Shown here one piece after another: positions 1 to 11,425 of a DNA stretch of 64,000 nucleotides. The stretch's first letter is position 1. The number at the start of each line of letters is the position of its first letter. Source of the DNA: Acanthopleura granulata (Eukaryota; Mollusca; Polyplacophora; Chitonida; Chitonidae); contig JABBOT010000031.1 of the NCBI GenBank assembly GCA_016165875.1, positions 2,797,913 through 2,861,912 on the forward strand. Reading direction: 5' to 3'. The notes beneath the pieces are model-generated. The model was not told the DNA's origin. It worked only from the letters and a program-made list of their open reading frames with translations, and searched no databases. Made by a program: the position numbers and the translations under genes.

Positions 1-3000
1 CCTCACAAAAAAACAAACTGTGTAGTGGTTTTTACATAGGAATTGTGTGCTAGTGTGTCATTTAATTGTGACTGGCTGTATGAAGTTTTTACCCTAATCA
101 AATGTGAGGGAGGATTTATGTACAGTGATATGATGTCCCATTAGCTTCATTGGAATCTGTCTGTTGCCTAGTCTTCAAAACAAACTTATAGCTAAGACAG
201 TAGATAATCTCAACATAATATGCAGTTTCTGTGGACCTGATATAAGTGCAGTGAATCTTCAGTATTGCTTGTTTGTTGACATGAATCTTGTCCCAGATGT
301 TGTGGCCTTTGTCTGTAAACAGCTGTAAGATGCACAAGGTGTGGGTTCAGTTCCAACCTCTGACATAGAGATTTCTTTGCCATGCAGTTTCTGGGGCCTA
401 GTGCCAAAAAGTGGTCAAGATCATTCCTGCAGCCATTTTTGAGTGGACTTACATGAAGTTCATTGGAGACCACGGGCTTTCCACCAATATACATGTAGTA
501 TAGTATACACACTGGGCTTCTGTCACATGTTGGAAAAGTTTGTTGGTTATTTACCAAAGGCTAGTATTTTTTTTTTTTTTTTTTTCGGGTACTTCGGTTT
601 CCACCGTCATGCAAATTTGAAGGATCATCCTAATGTGTTAATGAAGTATTCATATGGCATTAAACACCGATCAGTCAGTCAGTAAATGTGTGTTTAAAAA
701 TAAATTTGTTTGAAGCTCTAAAATCAGAGCGGTTTCTTTGTATTTATACCTTAGTTATTAAAATTCATAAATTACATTCAGTATTGTTTGACATATGCAA
801 ATATTTTTGAAAATTAGAGAAGCTGTATTGTTGTGGTGGTGGAAAACCAAGTGACAAGAGAGTTGTTAAAGTTATTCAGTTTTTCACTGATTTTATGAAT
901 TATGAGTGTATACACCATCTATATATATTATAAGTGGATAATTCTATATATATTATGGTGCTCAAAGAATTTAAAGAGTTAAGAGTTAATTAAGAGTTTT
1001 TAAACAGTGCAGTTTTGTGGGCGTGCATGTTATGAACTGTTTTTTTTATTCATTTACTTGGATAAATAGTGGGAAAAGAATGTGTTTATATATTCCATAC
1101 ATGTATGTATATTGTGTTAATGGTGATAGGCAATACTGGTAAAGAATTGCATGTTATGAACTATCTCTGTGATTGATTCCCTCAGGTAAACAGGGGGAAA
1201 ACACAAAGTTTTAATGTTCCGTACATGTTCATCGTGTTACTGATGGTGAGCAGTACTGATGCAGAATTTTATTTCTTGTCAGCCAGATGTCTGATTGCCT
1301 GTGTTGTAATTTGCTCATATGCTTAATGTTTTACATTTCTGATTTGATACAGATTAAAATGACTAAAACCCAAGTTAGTCAGCTGTTTGCATTGCTGGCC
1401 TCTTCTGCTTAATCTTGTGTGTGATCTGGGATTAAGAAAGATTATTTTAATCCCATGTGTGATAAAATATCTTAGTCTGAAATGACTCTGCCTTAAATGG
1501 TCAGTCATTGGTGCAGTGCATCTTTTTGATCTGATAATGTGATAAAATGTTGTAATGTCTGAATATATTCAAATATTTGAATGAGTAAATCTTCAACTTG
1601 CTAGGATTAGTGTCGTATATCTAACAAGATAGGATGCAATCTCAGAGGCAAAATTTCTCTGTCAACATGTCCAATGCAGCATTTATTGTCCTGTCAAGTG
1701 CTAGAGTGCCTCCTTTCGTTCCCAGTACGTGTTGAAATCTGAAACGATGTGGTGCTCTTACCAAATGAACTACAAGTATAGATTTGTGTTATTTAACTTT
1801 CTGCATATTATAGGAGGAAAGTTAATCGCAAAATATTAGTTAATAACCTTGTCATTCAATATTTGAACACTTTATTTTTGTCGTCATCAGGAATGAATTT
1901 TCTGTACAGTTTTCATCATGGATATGTACAGGTTTAGGCGTTTCTGTAAAAAGTTCATTTGTTTTGTGCGTGCTGTGTACAATCTGAATGTAGGTGTTAT
2001 TGTTCTGATGTATACATGCAGTGTACAAGTTAAGTGGTTACGCCAGTTCAAAGCCGATCCATTTTGAAAGAGTATCATTATTTAACCAATAAGATCCAAG
2101 ATACTCTGAATTGCTGTCCTGTATTCTATCCGTTGTACAGGGTATAAATGGCTGATTTTACGTCATACGAGCTAAAGCACATTATAGCAGTGAGGTAAAG
2201 CCACAAATATGTAATGTAAAAACTTTTCACTTATGGTTGAATGAATTTCAGCTTGGATACTGATGTAATGAAACATGGCACTTCCTGTACGGATGTACAA
2301 TTTGCTGCACTGTAATTCTTTGACTGCTTTGCATGTTTGTAAGATATTTATCCAAGCACATTCCAAGGCCGTTATTATGTGGAGACAAAGATAAAATTAT
2401 ACTATTCGAGACCACGGGCATCTGGGCATTTGCAGTTTTACTTGCGCCAACATGCTTTGTTCGCGCACACACGGCGGTAAAAACATTGTCAAAATAACCT
2501 GGAAGTTAATAGGGACTTCATGGTCTCATAAGTTCAAAACTAGGTTTCGTTAACGTTCATAATTTACATATGCTATGCAGATTGTTCTGTTGTAAAACAT
2601 ACTGTAATTTCTGGTGATTACAAGCTGTAGTTCTCAGAATATTGTGCAGCGTTGTTCATTTTCAGCCTTCCCATGTTATCTTTCACCTCGTCGTCTGCTA
2701 TTCTTCAAGGGGGTGCAGTGGCCGAATGTACACGGTCTCGGATTGGTCAAGCTCTGAAAATGGCCGATCCAGGCAATGCATATGTGTTGCCAAATCCAAT
2801 TAAAAAGATGCCTAAAACACACAGAGGAAAGTAGCTCTGTCATGTATGAAAAGATTGAGGAATAGAAGTTATGTCCATAGGACATTTAATTTTGTCCTCT
2901 GGTCAGCGTTATATCCTCAAAGGTGCTACCCTGTGGGCCTGACTGTATTGCTCTTTAGCATGTGGTACATTCTGCATCCAGGTTATGGCAGATTGCTTTG

Positions 3001-3976
3001 TTTGTCTGAAATTGCCTTTATAGATGGAAGCACACTCGGAAAGTCTCGTGTACTAAGTACAGTAAATATTCATGGCCTGGCTATGCTATAGAAGAGCCTG
3101 TAAAATGGAGAGAGCCTTCACATTATGGTTTTAACCAGATTGTTTTACACTTCATGCGATATGAAATCCAACTGTGACGGTGGACAGAGGTTAATGCATA
3201 TGTGCACTGTATATTCCATTGCAATCAAGATATATTATAGAGGTATGTACACATACTTTTATCCATTCAAAACTGCAAATAAGAAATCCATTATATACAT
3301 GTACTGCTTTAGACTTATCAAGAATATCAAAATCGTGTGAAACCTTGGAATTCTCATGGTTACATGTTGAGATTATCATTATTATAAAAAATACTTTGAC
3401 TATTCCTACAGTTCATTGGATCATTCTTTACTGCACTCGTGTGTATGTTGTAAAAAATGTATAATTGTATCCAAGTGTTATCCTGGCCCAGAATATATTC
3501 AAGAAGGCAGTTTATGTCCATTGTTGTTGGTTTGTTTTTTGGGGGTTTTTTTTGTGAAGGATCTTTTTGTTAAGGATGTGACTTCTTTGTAAAACTTCTA
3601 AACATCCATGTGCATTTACCTGAGCCACATGGGCCTGTAGCAGTGTATTTCACATCCTGACAGTGATTGGGTTTGAATGTGACGGAAGACACATTGCCAC
3701 ACAATTGTCAGCCTAATTCCCAGACATGGAGCCACAGGAGTTACCAGAGGGGCTCTGCATATCCCATCACAGTTTCGGTGTATAACATACTGCTACATGT
3801 ATCTGGCAGTTCTATATCGCGTATTACATTTTTTTATCTGACTTTGTTTAAATGGGTTTTGTATAGCGGCTTTCACCTTTAAAGTTCGTCACTGGAAAGA
3901 GATCTGAAGAATAGGGGGTATTAAGTGTGTTCTCTGCCACATATAATTACTATCTTAACAGCCAAATGAAAACAAG
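1..3976. other. Intergenic DNA, AT-rich, no confident gene
   Basis: I see no convincing gene here. The open frames are short and look like chance. The stretch has a T-run at about 567-585 followed by a SINE-like 3' fragment (about 587-684, ending ATTAAACACCGATCAGTCAG) and scattered TACATGTA palindromes. One stretch at 2709-2834 is coding-like and is listed separately. Confidence 0.6.
2709..2834 (+). other. Possible terminal coding exon of an unidentified gene
   Basis: After a possible acceptor (TTCTTCAAG at about 2700-2708) there is an open stretch of about 41 codons ending in TAG at 2832-2834. Its composition looks coding: it includes CTRSRIGQALKMADPGNAYV and a basic tail ending KTHRGK. I do not recognise the family and see no upstream exon of the same gene in the window. 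It could be the last exon of a plus-strand gene starting before the window, a pseudogene remnant, or chance. The call is weak. Confidence 0.2.
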
Positions 3977-4258
3977 GGGAGCAAGCTGTGGTCAAGAGGT
4001 TAATGCTGCGTCAGTTCTAACCCGGCTTTGGACAAGAGGAATTTGCGACCATGGTTGACACTTGTTGCAGATCAGTTGTCTCCTACCAACACGACACGCG
4101 TATCTGTTTGTCACGAGAGAATGTTCATCAGTAACTTGCCAAAGGGTCTGTGGTTTATGCCAGGATCCTCCACCCATAAAACAGATTGCCAGTGTGTAAG
4201 TGAAAAATTCTTTAGTCTGGCACCAGAAAGAATCAAATATATGTAAATAAATAAATAT
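3977..4258 (+). repeat. Degenerate near-full-length tRNA-derived SINE
   Basis: A tRNA-like head carries an A-box-like TGGTCAAGAGG and a B-box-like AGTTCTAACCC (about 3990-4025). The SINE body follows, with CAGTAACTTGCC and GATCCTCCACCCATAAAAC. The end has GTAAGTGAAAAATTC and an AAATAAATAAATA tail. The same body and tail recur on both strands elsewhere in the window, for example at 20261, 33709, 35621 and 61580. This copy is old and mutated. Confidence 0.6.
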
Positions 4259-4798
4259 GAAAACACACGTTTAGCTATACCATTTTCCATGTTGTTTCAC
4301 CCATTCAAGTTGTAGGACAGCTTCTCCTGAATACAAAACTGATCTGTGAAACAAACTTGTTTCAAATGATGTTTCCATACATTATGCAAAGTACTTTTAA
4401 CTATCATGTTCTCAACAAATAAATCTAAGAAAATGCAAAGATGTTTTGGACTCTCTTTGTAGAAGTTTTCCATAAGGGACATAAGTAAGTGTAAGTACAG
4501 GTATTATTTGTCAGTTGAAGCAGTTACAAGTATTTATATTGAACAAGTTGAAAAAATTTGTGCCTGACTTGCATTTTCAACTGTTCCTGTACAACCAGGA
4601 AAACTCTGGACTGAAAGTCTACCCTGCAAATCTTGTCTGTCGACAACGAAAATCCCGCTTCACTGTAATCCCTAAGAACAATGGTCTCTCAATTCTATAA
4701 ACAACGTCTGCCATCCTTTTCAACCATACTGTACTGTAAGTCCAAACACTGAAGGAGTAAAGTCCTTTAACAGCATACTCTATATTATGTACCATATA

Positions 4799-4975
4799 CT
4801 ATGACTTTTTGCCATGCTTCTTCCCTTTCCCTTTACTCTTTCCTGATTGGTTGCCGAAGCTGCTACTGGCTGTCACACTCTCTGGTTGGACCAGATGAAG
4901 TGACTTGGGCTCCATGGCCGTGGCTCTAGCAGATGCATCCTGTTCAATGCTTGCTCTGATGGTATTCTCCAGACC
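4799..4975 (-). CDS. C19orf53: UPF0390 gene, coding exon 3 and stop
   Basis: The acceptor ACTATCAG is at 4976 and beyond. The exon holds 58 codons and a TAG at 4801-4799. It starts GLENTIRASIEQDASARA, equivalent to the vertebrate NLEVGIRKKIEHDVVMKA segment, and ends in a basic tail that differs from the vertebrate one. Confidence 0.85.
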   Translation of the reverse strand, partial: GLENTIRASIEQDASARATAMEPKSLHLVQPESVTASSSFGNQSGKSKGKGKKHGKKS

Positions 4976-7291
4976 CTGATAGTGGAAATATAAGCGTGAC
5001 AAAAATGTATCCTGATTTTACCATTATAATGCAAAATTCTTATACATAAGGTAGATATCTGACAACGTCATCATTAAAAAGAAGTCCACTGCATGTAACC
5101 TGACATGCCATTCAAAAAAGGGCCCTAGTTTTTACTAGGATTTTGACAGAATTTTTTTTTTTTTTTTAAGGGTTGATTTATTTAAAAGCCTTATTTTTTC
5201 ATAAGATACATGTGGTATAAAAAAAAAAAGAATTCCCTATTGACCTCATAACCTCTTTTATATGATACAGTTGGGTCATGATGAACAAAGAATTTTTTAA
5301 GGACAGCCTGAAACATATACATGTACTTGACATTAATGTCTGTACAGCTTACTAGACATCATGTCTAGTTTCATGTGCTTTGATGAGCATTTAGCAGAAC
5401 GTCATTTAAGCCTACATTAATTTCCTGCACATTTTATAGCGCTGAGTCAGTTTTTCATGATATACTTCAAACCAGAAAAAATAAAATATTTCTCTATTCT
5501 TGGAATTCACATACTGTATGTAAAACAAAACAGTGGCGAATTCCAAATTATCACTGTCAAAGAAATCGTATTTTCCTGCAAAAAACTTAATTTGCATTCA
5601 ATCTTCAGCTTCCAAAAGAATGATCTTTTCTAGCATTCCACAATAATAAACTTGCTTACCTTCTTAAGTCTTGCCACTTGCACTAGCTTTGCCTTCTTTG
5701 GTGCAATGATTCTTCCTGTATAAAAGAACACTACAGATGTAAGCACTGGATGAGAATGACCGTTATTTAACTCAATATTCAAGAATTTTCCACAAGGCAA
5801 TGGCAGTCAGTTTTATAGATGGATTAATGAAGGAAACAAGTGACTAATGTAAACTGCCATCCTTTGGAAAGTTATTGACAAGACTTTCACTTGTCAGATG
5901 AGTTAAACACCATTTTGATTTAAGGAAAGTTGTCAAGACTGCAAGCATCTCTCTGAGCACCACTGAACAACGGAAACAGCATTAAAATAAGCAATCTTAA
6001 CTACCATGCTTTACATGTGCTAGGATGACGTAAGCCAACAACTGACACAATCACCTTTTGTAGGAGATACCAGGGTTACACTAAGGTTTGTCTACTTGTC
6101 TGGTGGGTCATGACATCAGTTTCACCATGAATCCCATATCAGTCATATCATGACTTTGTCTCCTTGGACATGTGGTGTGTTGGTCCCAAGTTATGCTAAT
6201 GGATATTAACGGACTTAAAGTGCTGCCTCACTGGAACAGAACAAGGAAGACACCACACAAGATGCCCCACCCAATCACGCAAGTCAGAATAATTAGCACA
6301 CTGACACCAGGCTTTACAACATGCACTGTTACCCGAGCTAGATATCCACTTCATTCTCATGCTGCGCAAGCTCCAGAACCGCAAATTTGAGCACGATCAA
6401 AATCAAACCTGAGCGCAATTCGTTCTTCATGAAATGCAAATGTTTTAAACTGCTGGTAACCATAGTCATTAGTATGGGCCTACATAAAGTCATCATGTCT
6501 GTGGTTCACTTAGTCTTACATACAGGCCAATACCTTTGTCATTTGTATCAAATGACAAACATAAGATAAGCAGCAAAAAAGTCACTCTCTGTGATTATTC
6601 TGTGATGGTCAAAATGCGTGATTTTTAAAGTATGTATATCTTGCCCGAGTTGATGTGTTCTTGCGTTGCTGTTTTTTTTTCGACGTCTGGCAAATTTGTC
6701 AGATGTTAATTATTTATATACATCCTTACAAACAAAGCTGATTTATTTTTTACATCAATACCCAAATTACGCCATACATAAATCCGCCCCCCCCCCTTTT
6801 TTTTTTCAACTCTGGCTTTTCCGGTCAATGTCCTCGCCGTATATTCACCTATTTAACAGCTTTTTTCTTTTCTTTCCACCCTACTTGATGAACCTCAAAT
6901 GAGGAAAATTTACTAAATGCCCATCCATGTGCAGCTTAAGCTAATGCAATTGTTTGTCCTTGACCCGCTTCTCAGATGCGTCATTGGATTGACGTCTTAT
7001 CCTCTTCCACGTTGCCAAAACAGAAACCTAAACTTTACAACTGCCTGTCACAGTGGTAAACATGAAGTAAACACGGGCACGTGTACAGCCCATGCATGTT
7101 GTTGTTGTATCAGGGTCTGTGTTCCGGCCTCGCATCGCCGGCTTTGACTTCTGACATGTACAAAAATCACGTCAAACGAAATGTCTGATCTTACCGCCCC
7201 TTTTAGGACCTTTATTCTTGTTTCTATCGCCGTGTTTTGGTTTCCCATGAACGGGAACTTTAACTTTGGTTTTCAATTTCCCCTGCGCCAT
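4799..7291 (-). CDS. C19orf53: UPF0390 / C19orf53-like small basic protein (3 exons)
   Basis: This minus-strand gene has coding exons at 7291-7195, 5715-5660 and 4975-4799, joined by two GT-AG introns. It gives 109 residues; human C19orf53 has about 99. It starts MAQGKLKTKVKVPVHG, runs through a Lys/Arg-rich KNKGPKRGGRIIAPKKAK block that closely matches the UPF0390/DUF2462 signature (human MAQGQ..., RKGGRVIAPKKAR), and ends in a Ser/Gly/Lys tail KGKGKKHGKKS. The start has A at -3 and G at +4. The family is eukaryote-wide, small and strongly basic. The human protein is known as Leydig cell tumor 10 kDa protein homolog, and its molecular role is not settled; the charge suggests nucleic-acid binding or nucleolar location (inference). 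No trans-membrane segment or signal peptide is visible. It is divergent from SARM1, whose coding start is 6.1 kb away. I saw no clear poly(A) signal close to the stop. Confidence 0.88.
4976..5659 (-). other. UPF0390 intron 2
   Basis: 684-base GT-AG intron. It contains T and A homopolymer runs (about 5151-5168 and 5220-5229) and nothing else I can name. Confidence 0.8.
5660..5715 (-). CDS. C19orf53: UPF0390 gene, coding exon 2
   Basis: A 56-base exon with acceptor TATACAG at 5716-5722 and donor GTAAGC. It encodes GRIIAPKKAKLVQVARLKK, the most conserved core of the family, and ends in phase 0. Its precise fit between exons 1 and 3 is the strongest support for the gene model. Confidence 0.88.
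5716..7194 (-). other. UPF0390 intron 1
   Basis: 1479-base GT-AG intron with a CT/polypyrimidine and C9T10-type run near 6786-6806. I see no gene on either strand inside it. Confidence 0.8.
7195..7291 (-). CDS. C19orf53: UPF0390 gene, coding exon 1
   Basis: ATG at 7291-7289 on the minus strand. There are 32 codons plus one base (phase 1), ending ...AGG GGC G before a GTAAGA donor. It encodes MAQGKLKTKVKVPVHG followed by KPKHGDRNKNKGPKRG. Confidence 0.88.
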
Positions 7292-7900
7292 AATTCACGT
7301 ATTTAGGTTAATAAATCGGATGCTGGGTCAATGGAAGGAACTATTGTTGTGGGGGGTAAAGATTTCGGTAGAAGGCAAATTTCCTTACTACAAGCGAAAA
7401 CCGATTTGTTAACTCAAGCGAAATGGACAAGTATTTAATTGAGCTCTACATTTTTGTAACATATGCCAAATCTGCCAAACATCAGCAATTTTTTTCGTTC
7501 GATATTATTGTCGATAAAATCTACACCCCCTACAGAATGTACTCGCCCAGAGGCTGATAGCAGCAGGCGACGTCAAACAACGTTAGTCTGTCGGGGGGCG
7601 AGGAATCGTCTGTACGTCAACCAATTCAGCCTTATGACGCAACAGGAATCAGTCGCTGGTGAGTTCTGCTGATTAATTTCGACAGCCCTTTTGTCATGTA
7701 AATATAGAGGCCACCAGCTGTTTGCCCACCCCCCCCCCCAAAAAAAACACCAAAAAACGCCTGATGAAAAGCTGGAAGCGCGCGCCTGGAAACTGGATTT
7801 ATGGCTCCTTGTTAACGATTGGGAACTTCCGCTCCCGAACGGTGACCTTGACTGATAGAGGAAGGGATGCTGAAACGGTGGCAGTTTTATGCTAACACCG
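7292..7900. promoter_or_regulatory. Candidate promoter region upstream of the UPF0390 gene, possibly bidirectional
   Basis: This stretch directly upstream of the UPF0390 start is visibly richer in CpG than its surroundings (CGACGTCAAACAACG, GGGGGGCGAGGAATCG, GAAGCGCGCGCCTGG). On the plus strand a consensus donor, CTGGTGAGT, sits at about 7656-7664. A noncoding first exon of a divergent plus-strand transcript could therefore end at 7658, and SARM1 is the only plus-strand gene downstream. No TATA box was assigned. The call is inference from composition and one splice-site match. Confidence 0.3.
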
Positions 7901-9441
7901 TTAATTTAGACAGTGCAGTCTTGGTCTCTGTATACTTACGCCTTTGTATTACGGCAGTACTGGAAGTAACGGTACCATACATGTACATGACAATTCCCAT
8001 GTAAATTTCCAGGCAGATAAGCATGGTACTAGGATGATCATCAAGTTGATGTGATTAAGGGTATCTCGGTATTAAAATGGATCATTTGGTGAACACTGTT
8101 TGACCATAACACCAGCATGTTTCATAAATATAATGATACATCAATATGTGAAGTACGTTCGTAAATCTGCATATCATTCTGTTTCAATACAGCTACATGT
8201 ACATTATTTGCATTAACTATGTCATTGGTATGCATATCAACATGTCTGCCTTTAGTTTAGTCCTGAATGCTTGTACAGATACAGAACTGTGCCTCAGATG
8301 TTTCATATTCTGGTAGATGGAGAGCTGTAGTGTGAAACGTAACAAAATTAGGAGGGTAACTTAGCTGTTTAGACACAGATCTTTGGATAAACATGACAGA
8401 AAGGAAGTAAGAGCCTGCCGTTCATTAAAATGACTGTGTAGAATAATTATAGTTATGTTTGTGCTGCCTTCTAAAAAATAGTTGCTCACCACAGCTTCCA
8501 TACGCTGCTAACATTTCTGTTCCACATGAGTGTCTTACAATATGGTATGTTTACAGGTAATTGTATGTAGTGTAAATATGCCCAACTGTGGCAGATAAAT
8601 GAAGTCCCAATATACCTCCATCCATATAGATAATACTGATACCTACAGCACCTGTATACAGTAGCATGCATGTACAGTAGATGTAGTAATTGTGATTATA
8701 TGCTTACCACTATTTATGCACAGAATTTTAGTTGAGACACTATTCTACTATAGTTATTTAAGAAACAAACATCCTTCATTGTTAATCCAAAATGAAAGTT
8801 TTGGTCTCTTCTATGCGAGTTGACTGTGAAGCATTTCTGTTGCCCTAGTGACCTAATTTTGAATGTATTAATAACCCACATGTCGTCCTACATGTAGGAT
8901 GATGAGTTTGTCTTGTCACTTGTCAACTGGTCTGTTTGCAAATTTGTGGTACGGTTCTGACCTGATAAGATTGCAAATCAAGAATTCTGTAGACTAAGCC
9001 TACTAGTGTAAGTTAAGTTTCCTATTATACGTAGACTTCAGTAGTGTCTTGCCAAGGAAAATGTTCATATGTTTGTGGGTTGGCAGAGAGTAACAGAGAT
9101 GGTGGCATGGGGACATGAGGGGTTTTGTTGGGACATGAGGGGTTTGTTGGGACACAGAGTACAGCCATGAAGTGCTGATTATGCCATCGTAGCTTATCAC
9201 ATAATTATGTGTCGTCCTGTCCACAGCAGTTAGATAGAAGCGGTCTTTTTTATTGTAAATTCATTCACTTGTATTTATTGCATTTGTTGGCATTTGCCAT
9301 GCTTAAGAATATCTTAATGTTTGTCCAAAAGGGCCAGAGATAATCATTTCACAAATGGGGGTCTGCTAGTAGAAGAGCTTTCAACTGGTAGTGATGGAAA
9401 AGATCCTGTTCCGTGTATATGTGCATTTGTACATGTGAACT
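7901..9441. other. Noncoding stretch, upstream of SARM1
   Basis: No gene seen. It holds many TACATGTA or ACATGTAC palindromes (for example 7980, 8204, and a 14-base perfect palindrome TCCTACATGTAGGA at about 8886-8899). There is also a short tandem direct repeat of GGGACATGAGGGG units at about 9110-9150. Confidence 0.6.
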
Positions 9442-9603
9442 GCAGCAGTGGCCTGGTGGTTAGAGCGTCTGCCTCGAGTTAGAATATGTGGGATTAATTC
9501 CGGGTCGGGTCATACCAGAGGCTTCAAAAACTGAACTAGTTGCTGCCTTGCTTGGCGTTCAGCACTGAGGGGTTAGAGTAAGGAAACAGGACTGGTTGGC
9601 CCA
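9442..9603 (+). repeat. tRNA-derived SINE, second family, 3' truncated or degenerate
   Basis: The head has an A box TGGCCTGGTGGTTAGAGC and a B-box-like GGATTAATTCCGGG. The body reads GTTGCTGCCTTGCTTGGCG, TTCAGCACTGAGGGGTTAGAG and GGACTGGTTGGCC. This body differs from the common SINE of the window. It matches the style of widespread molluscan SINEs with a conserved central domain (recognition from memory of the pattern, not a search). Confidence 0.6.
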
Positions 9604-11284
9604 TGTACATATACATGGCTTACAAATTCTATATTAATCAGTTCCAGAATTGAGGCTGGTGAACTGGTGATCCTGTAGTATAACTTGTGCTTTGGTCAGC
9701 CTTTCTATGCATGCGGAGAGACACGACAACGGATCTCTGGTACAAATATTACTGTAATCCATCTCAGGCTATCTGGCCTGTACAGTGATCTCTCAAAGCT
9801 CAGCTAATCATGCCGCGTCTATTATGTTTACCAGTCAGAGGATTCAGTACGAAGTGCTACATACTGCCTTAGTGTGGATGTGCCGTACTATATTGTCACC
9901 GTACCTTGCTGGTAAGATGACATAGTTCTGTATATATTTGTATTGATTGATAGCTACAACTAGTCTGTGGCTACGCTGTTTGTAGCTGTGGCACTTTGAT
10001 CGTCTTATCCATAAAGTACATTCATCAGGGATGAATTAGTGGGAGTGACAGGCCCAGTAACCAGGCCATATGAAGAATAGCTGTAATTAGCTTATTGAAT
10101 GATTGGAATATCCATGGTGTGGGCAGCTTATTTGTCCCTGTCAGCATCGTCCAAAGGCCTTAGGCAGTGAGGAAACAATCATATTACAAGTCAGTGTAGT
10201 GGTACCATTACCCAAAAATAGACGGCATGTGATTATGAATATTAGAAATATGAATTTCAGATATGTGCAGAGAAGGCTCAAGAGGTACGTGCACAATGTT
10301 ATTTAGGCCTACGTACTATGTTAGCGTGTAAAACTGTTTATGAGCCAGAAATTGACAGATTGCCATATTTGATATTCGTGTAAGTACATGTACATGTAAA
10401 TATAGTACAATACTGTACATGTATACATCTGATACTTAGTATATTGTTGATAGTTTGTGTATTTTTCTCATTACATGTTTATTCCTCTCATTACATGTGC
10501 ATGTATATGTATTTTCCTCTCATTACCTGTTTATTCCTCTCATTACATGTGCCTGTATATGTATTTTTCTCTCATTACATGAACATTCCTCTCATTACAT
10601 GTGCATGTATATTCCTCTCCTTACATGTAGATTCCTACCAGCACAGATCCAGTGTAGAGTGAAGAAAATAGTGTGTCATAAGACAGTAGACCATATGTGA
10701 GAAAAACGCTTACATGGTTTCGCACAGATGTACAAGTGGAGGTGCAGACATCTTCAGTGTACCGTATGGTACGTGGATGTGTAGAGATAATTTTAATGCA
10801 CTCATATTATAAATAACATACATATAGCATTTCTGACTGAGAGCAAGCAACCAAGCATGGTAGGTTTATTCATCATTCAGTTATTTTTAATCTGATGAAG
10901 TTGTTTTTGAACATTTCTGTTCATAGGCACAATTTGAGACGCATACTGAATACTAACTGGGAGATCTAAAGGCACACGTAGGCTACCTGAATGTCAGCTA
11001 TTCATGTTGGATTGGCACTTTATGTCATATTAAAGACTAAAACACATGTATTTCATTTTCATGATTTTCATTGGTTTCTGATTGTAAATAGAGAAAAAAA
11101 AAATGACAGCACCATAGCAGTGCTATGGTTCTACCTGAAAAACCTCACGACAGAAAAGCCACCTACATTTGGACAGAGAGAAAGAATATTGTCTTCACTT
11201 GAGTGACCTCGAGGGAGAACACCTCAGCCACTCAACCAGCAACATGTCAGTTGTAGGTCAGACTAAATGTGGAGTACATTTGTC
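9604..11284. other. Noncoding stretch with short tandem CTCATTACATGT repeats
   Basis: No gene seen. At about 10466-10630 an imperfect tandem array repeats TTCCTCTCATTACATGT followed by variable GCATGTATATGTA spacers. This explains the open frames there, whose apparent repeats (ITCLFLSLHV) are a by-product of the array. Confidence 0.6.
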
Positions 11285-11425
11285 AGCAACCTGTGGATGG
11301 TTGTGAGTTTGTCACGGCCTCTGCTCGATTTCCTCGCGCCATGATGGTGCCTGCTGTCGTATATATAAGCAAAATATTCTACAGTTTGGTGTAAAACACC
11401 AATGAAATAAATATATAAATATGTA
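11285..11425 (+). repeat. SINE 3' part
   Basis: The body GCAACCTGTGGATGGTTGTG, then GCGCCATGATGGTGCCTG, then GGTGTAAAACACCAATGAAA and an ATAAATA tail. It belongs to the common SINE family of this window; the tRNA head is missing. Confidence 0.7.

Noticed and set aside
9442..9515. tRNA gene
   Set aside because: The A- and B-box-like parts are joined to a SINE body, and the cloverleaf is not maintained. The same reasoning applies to the head at 35621.
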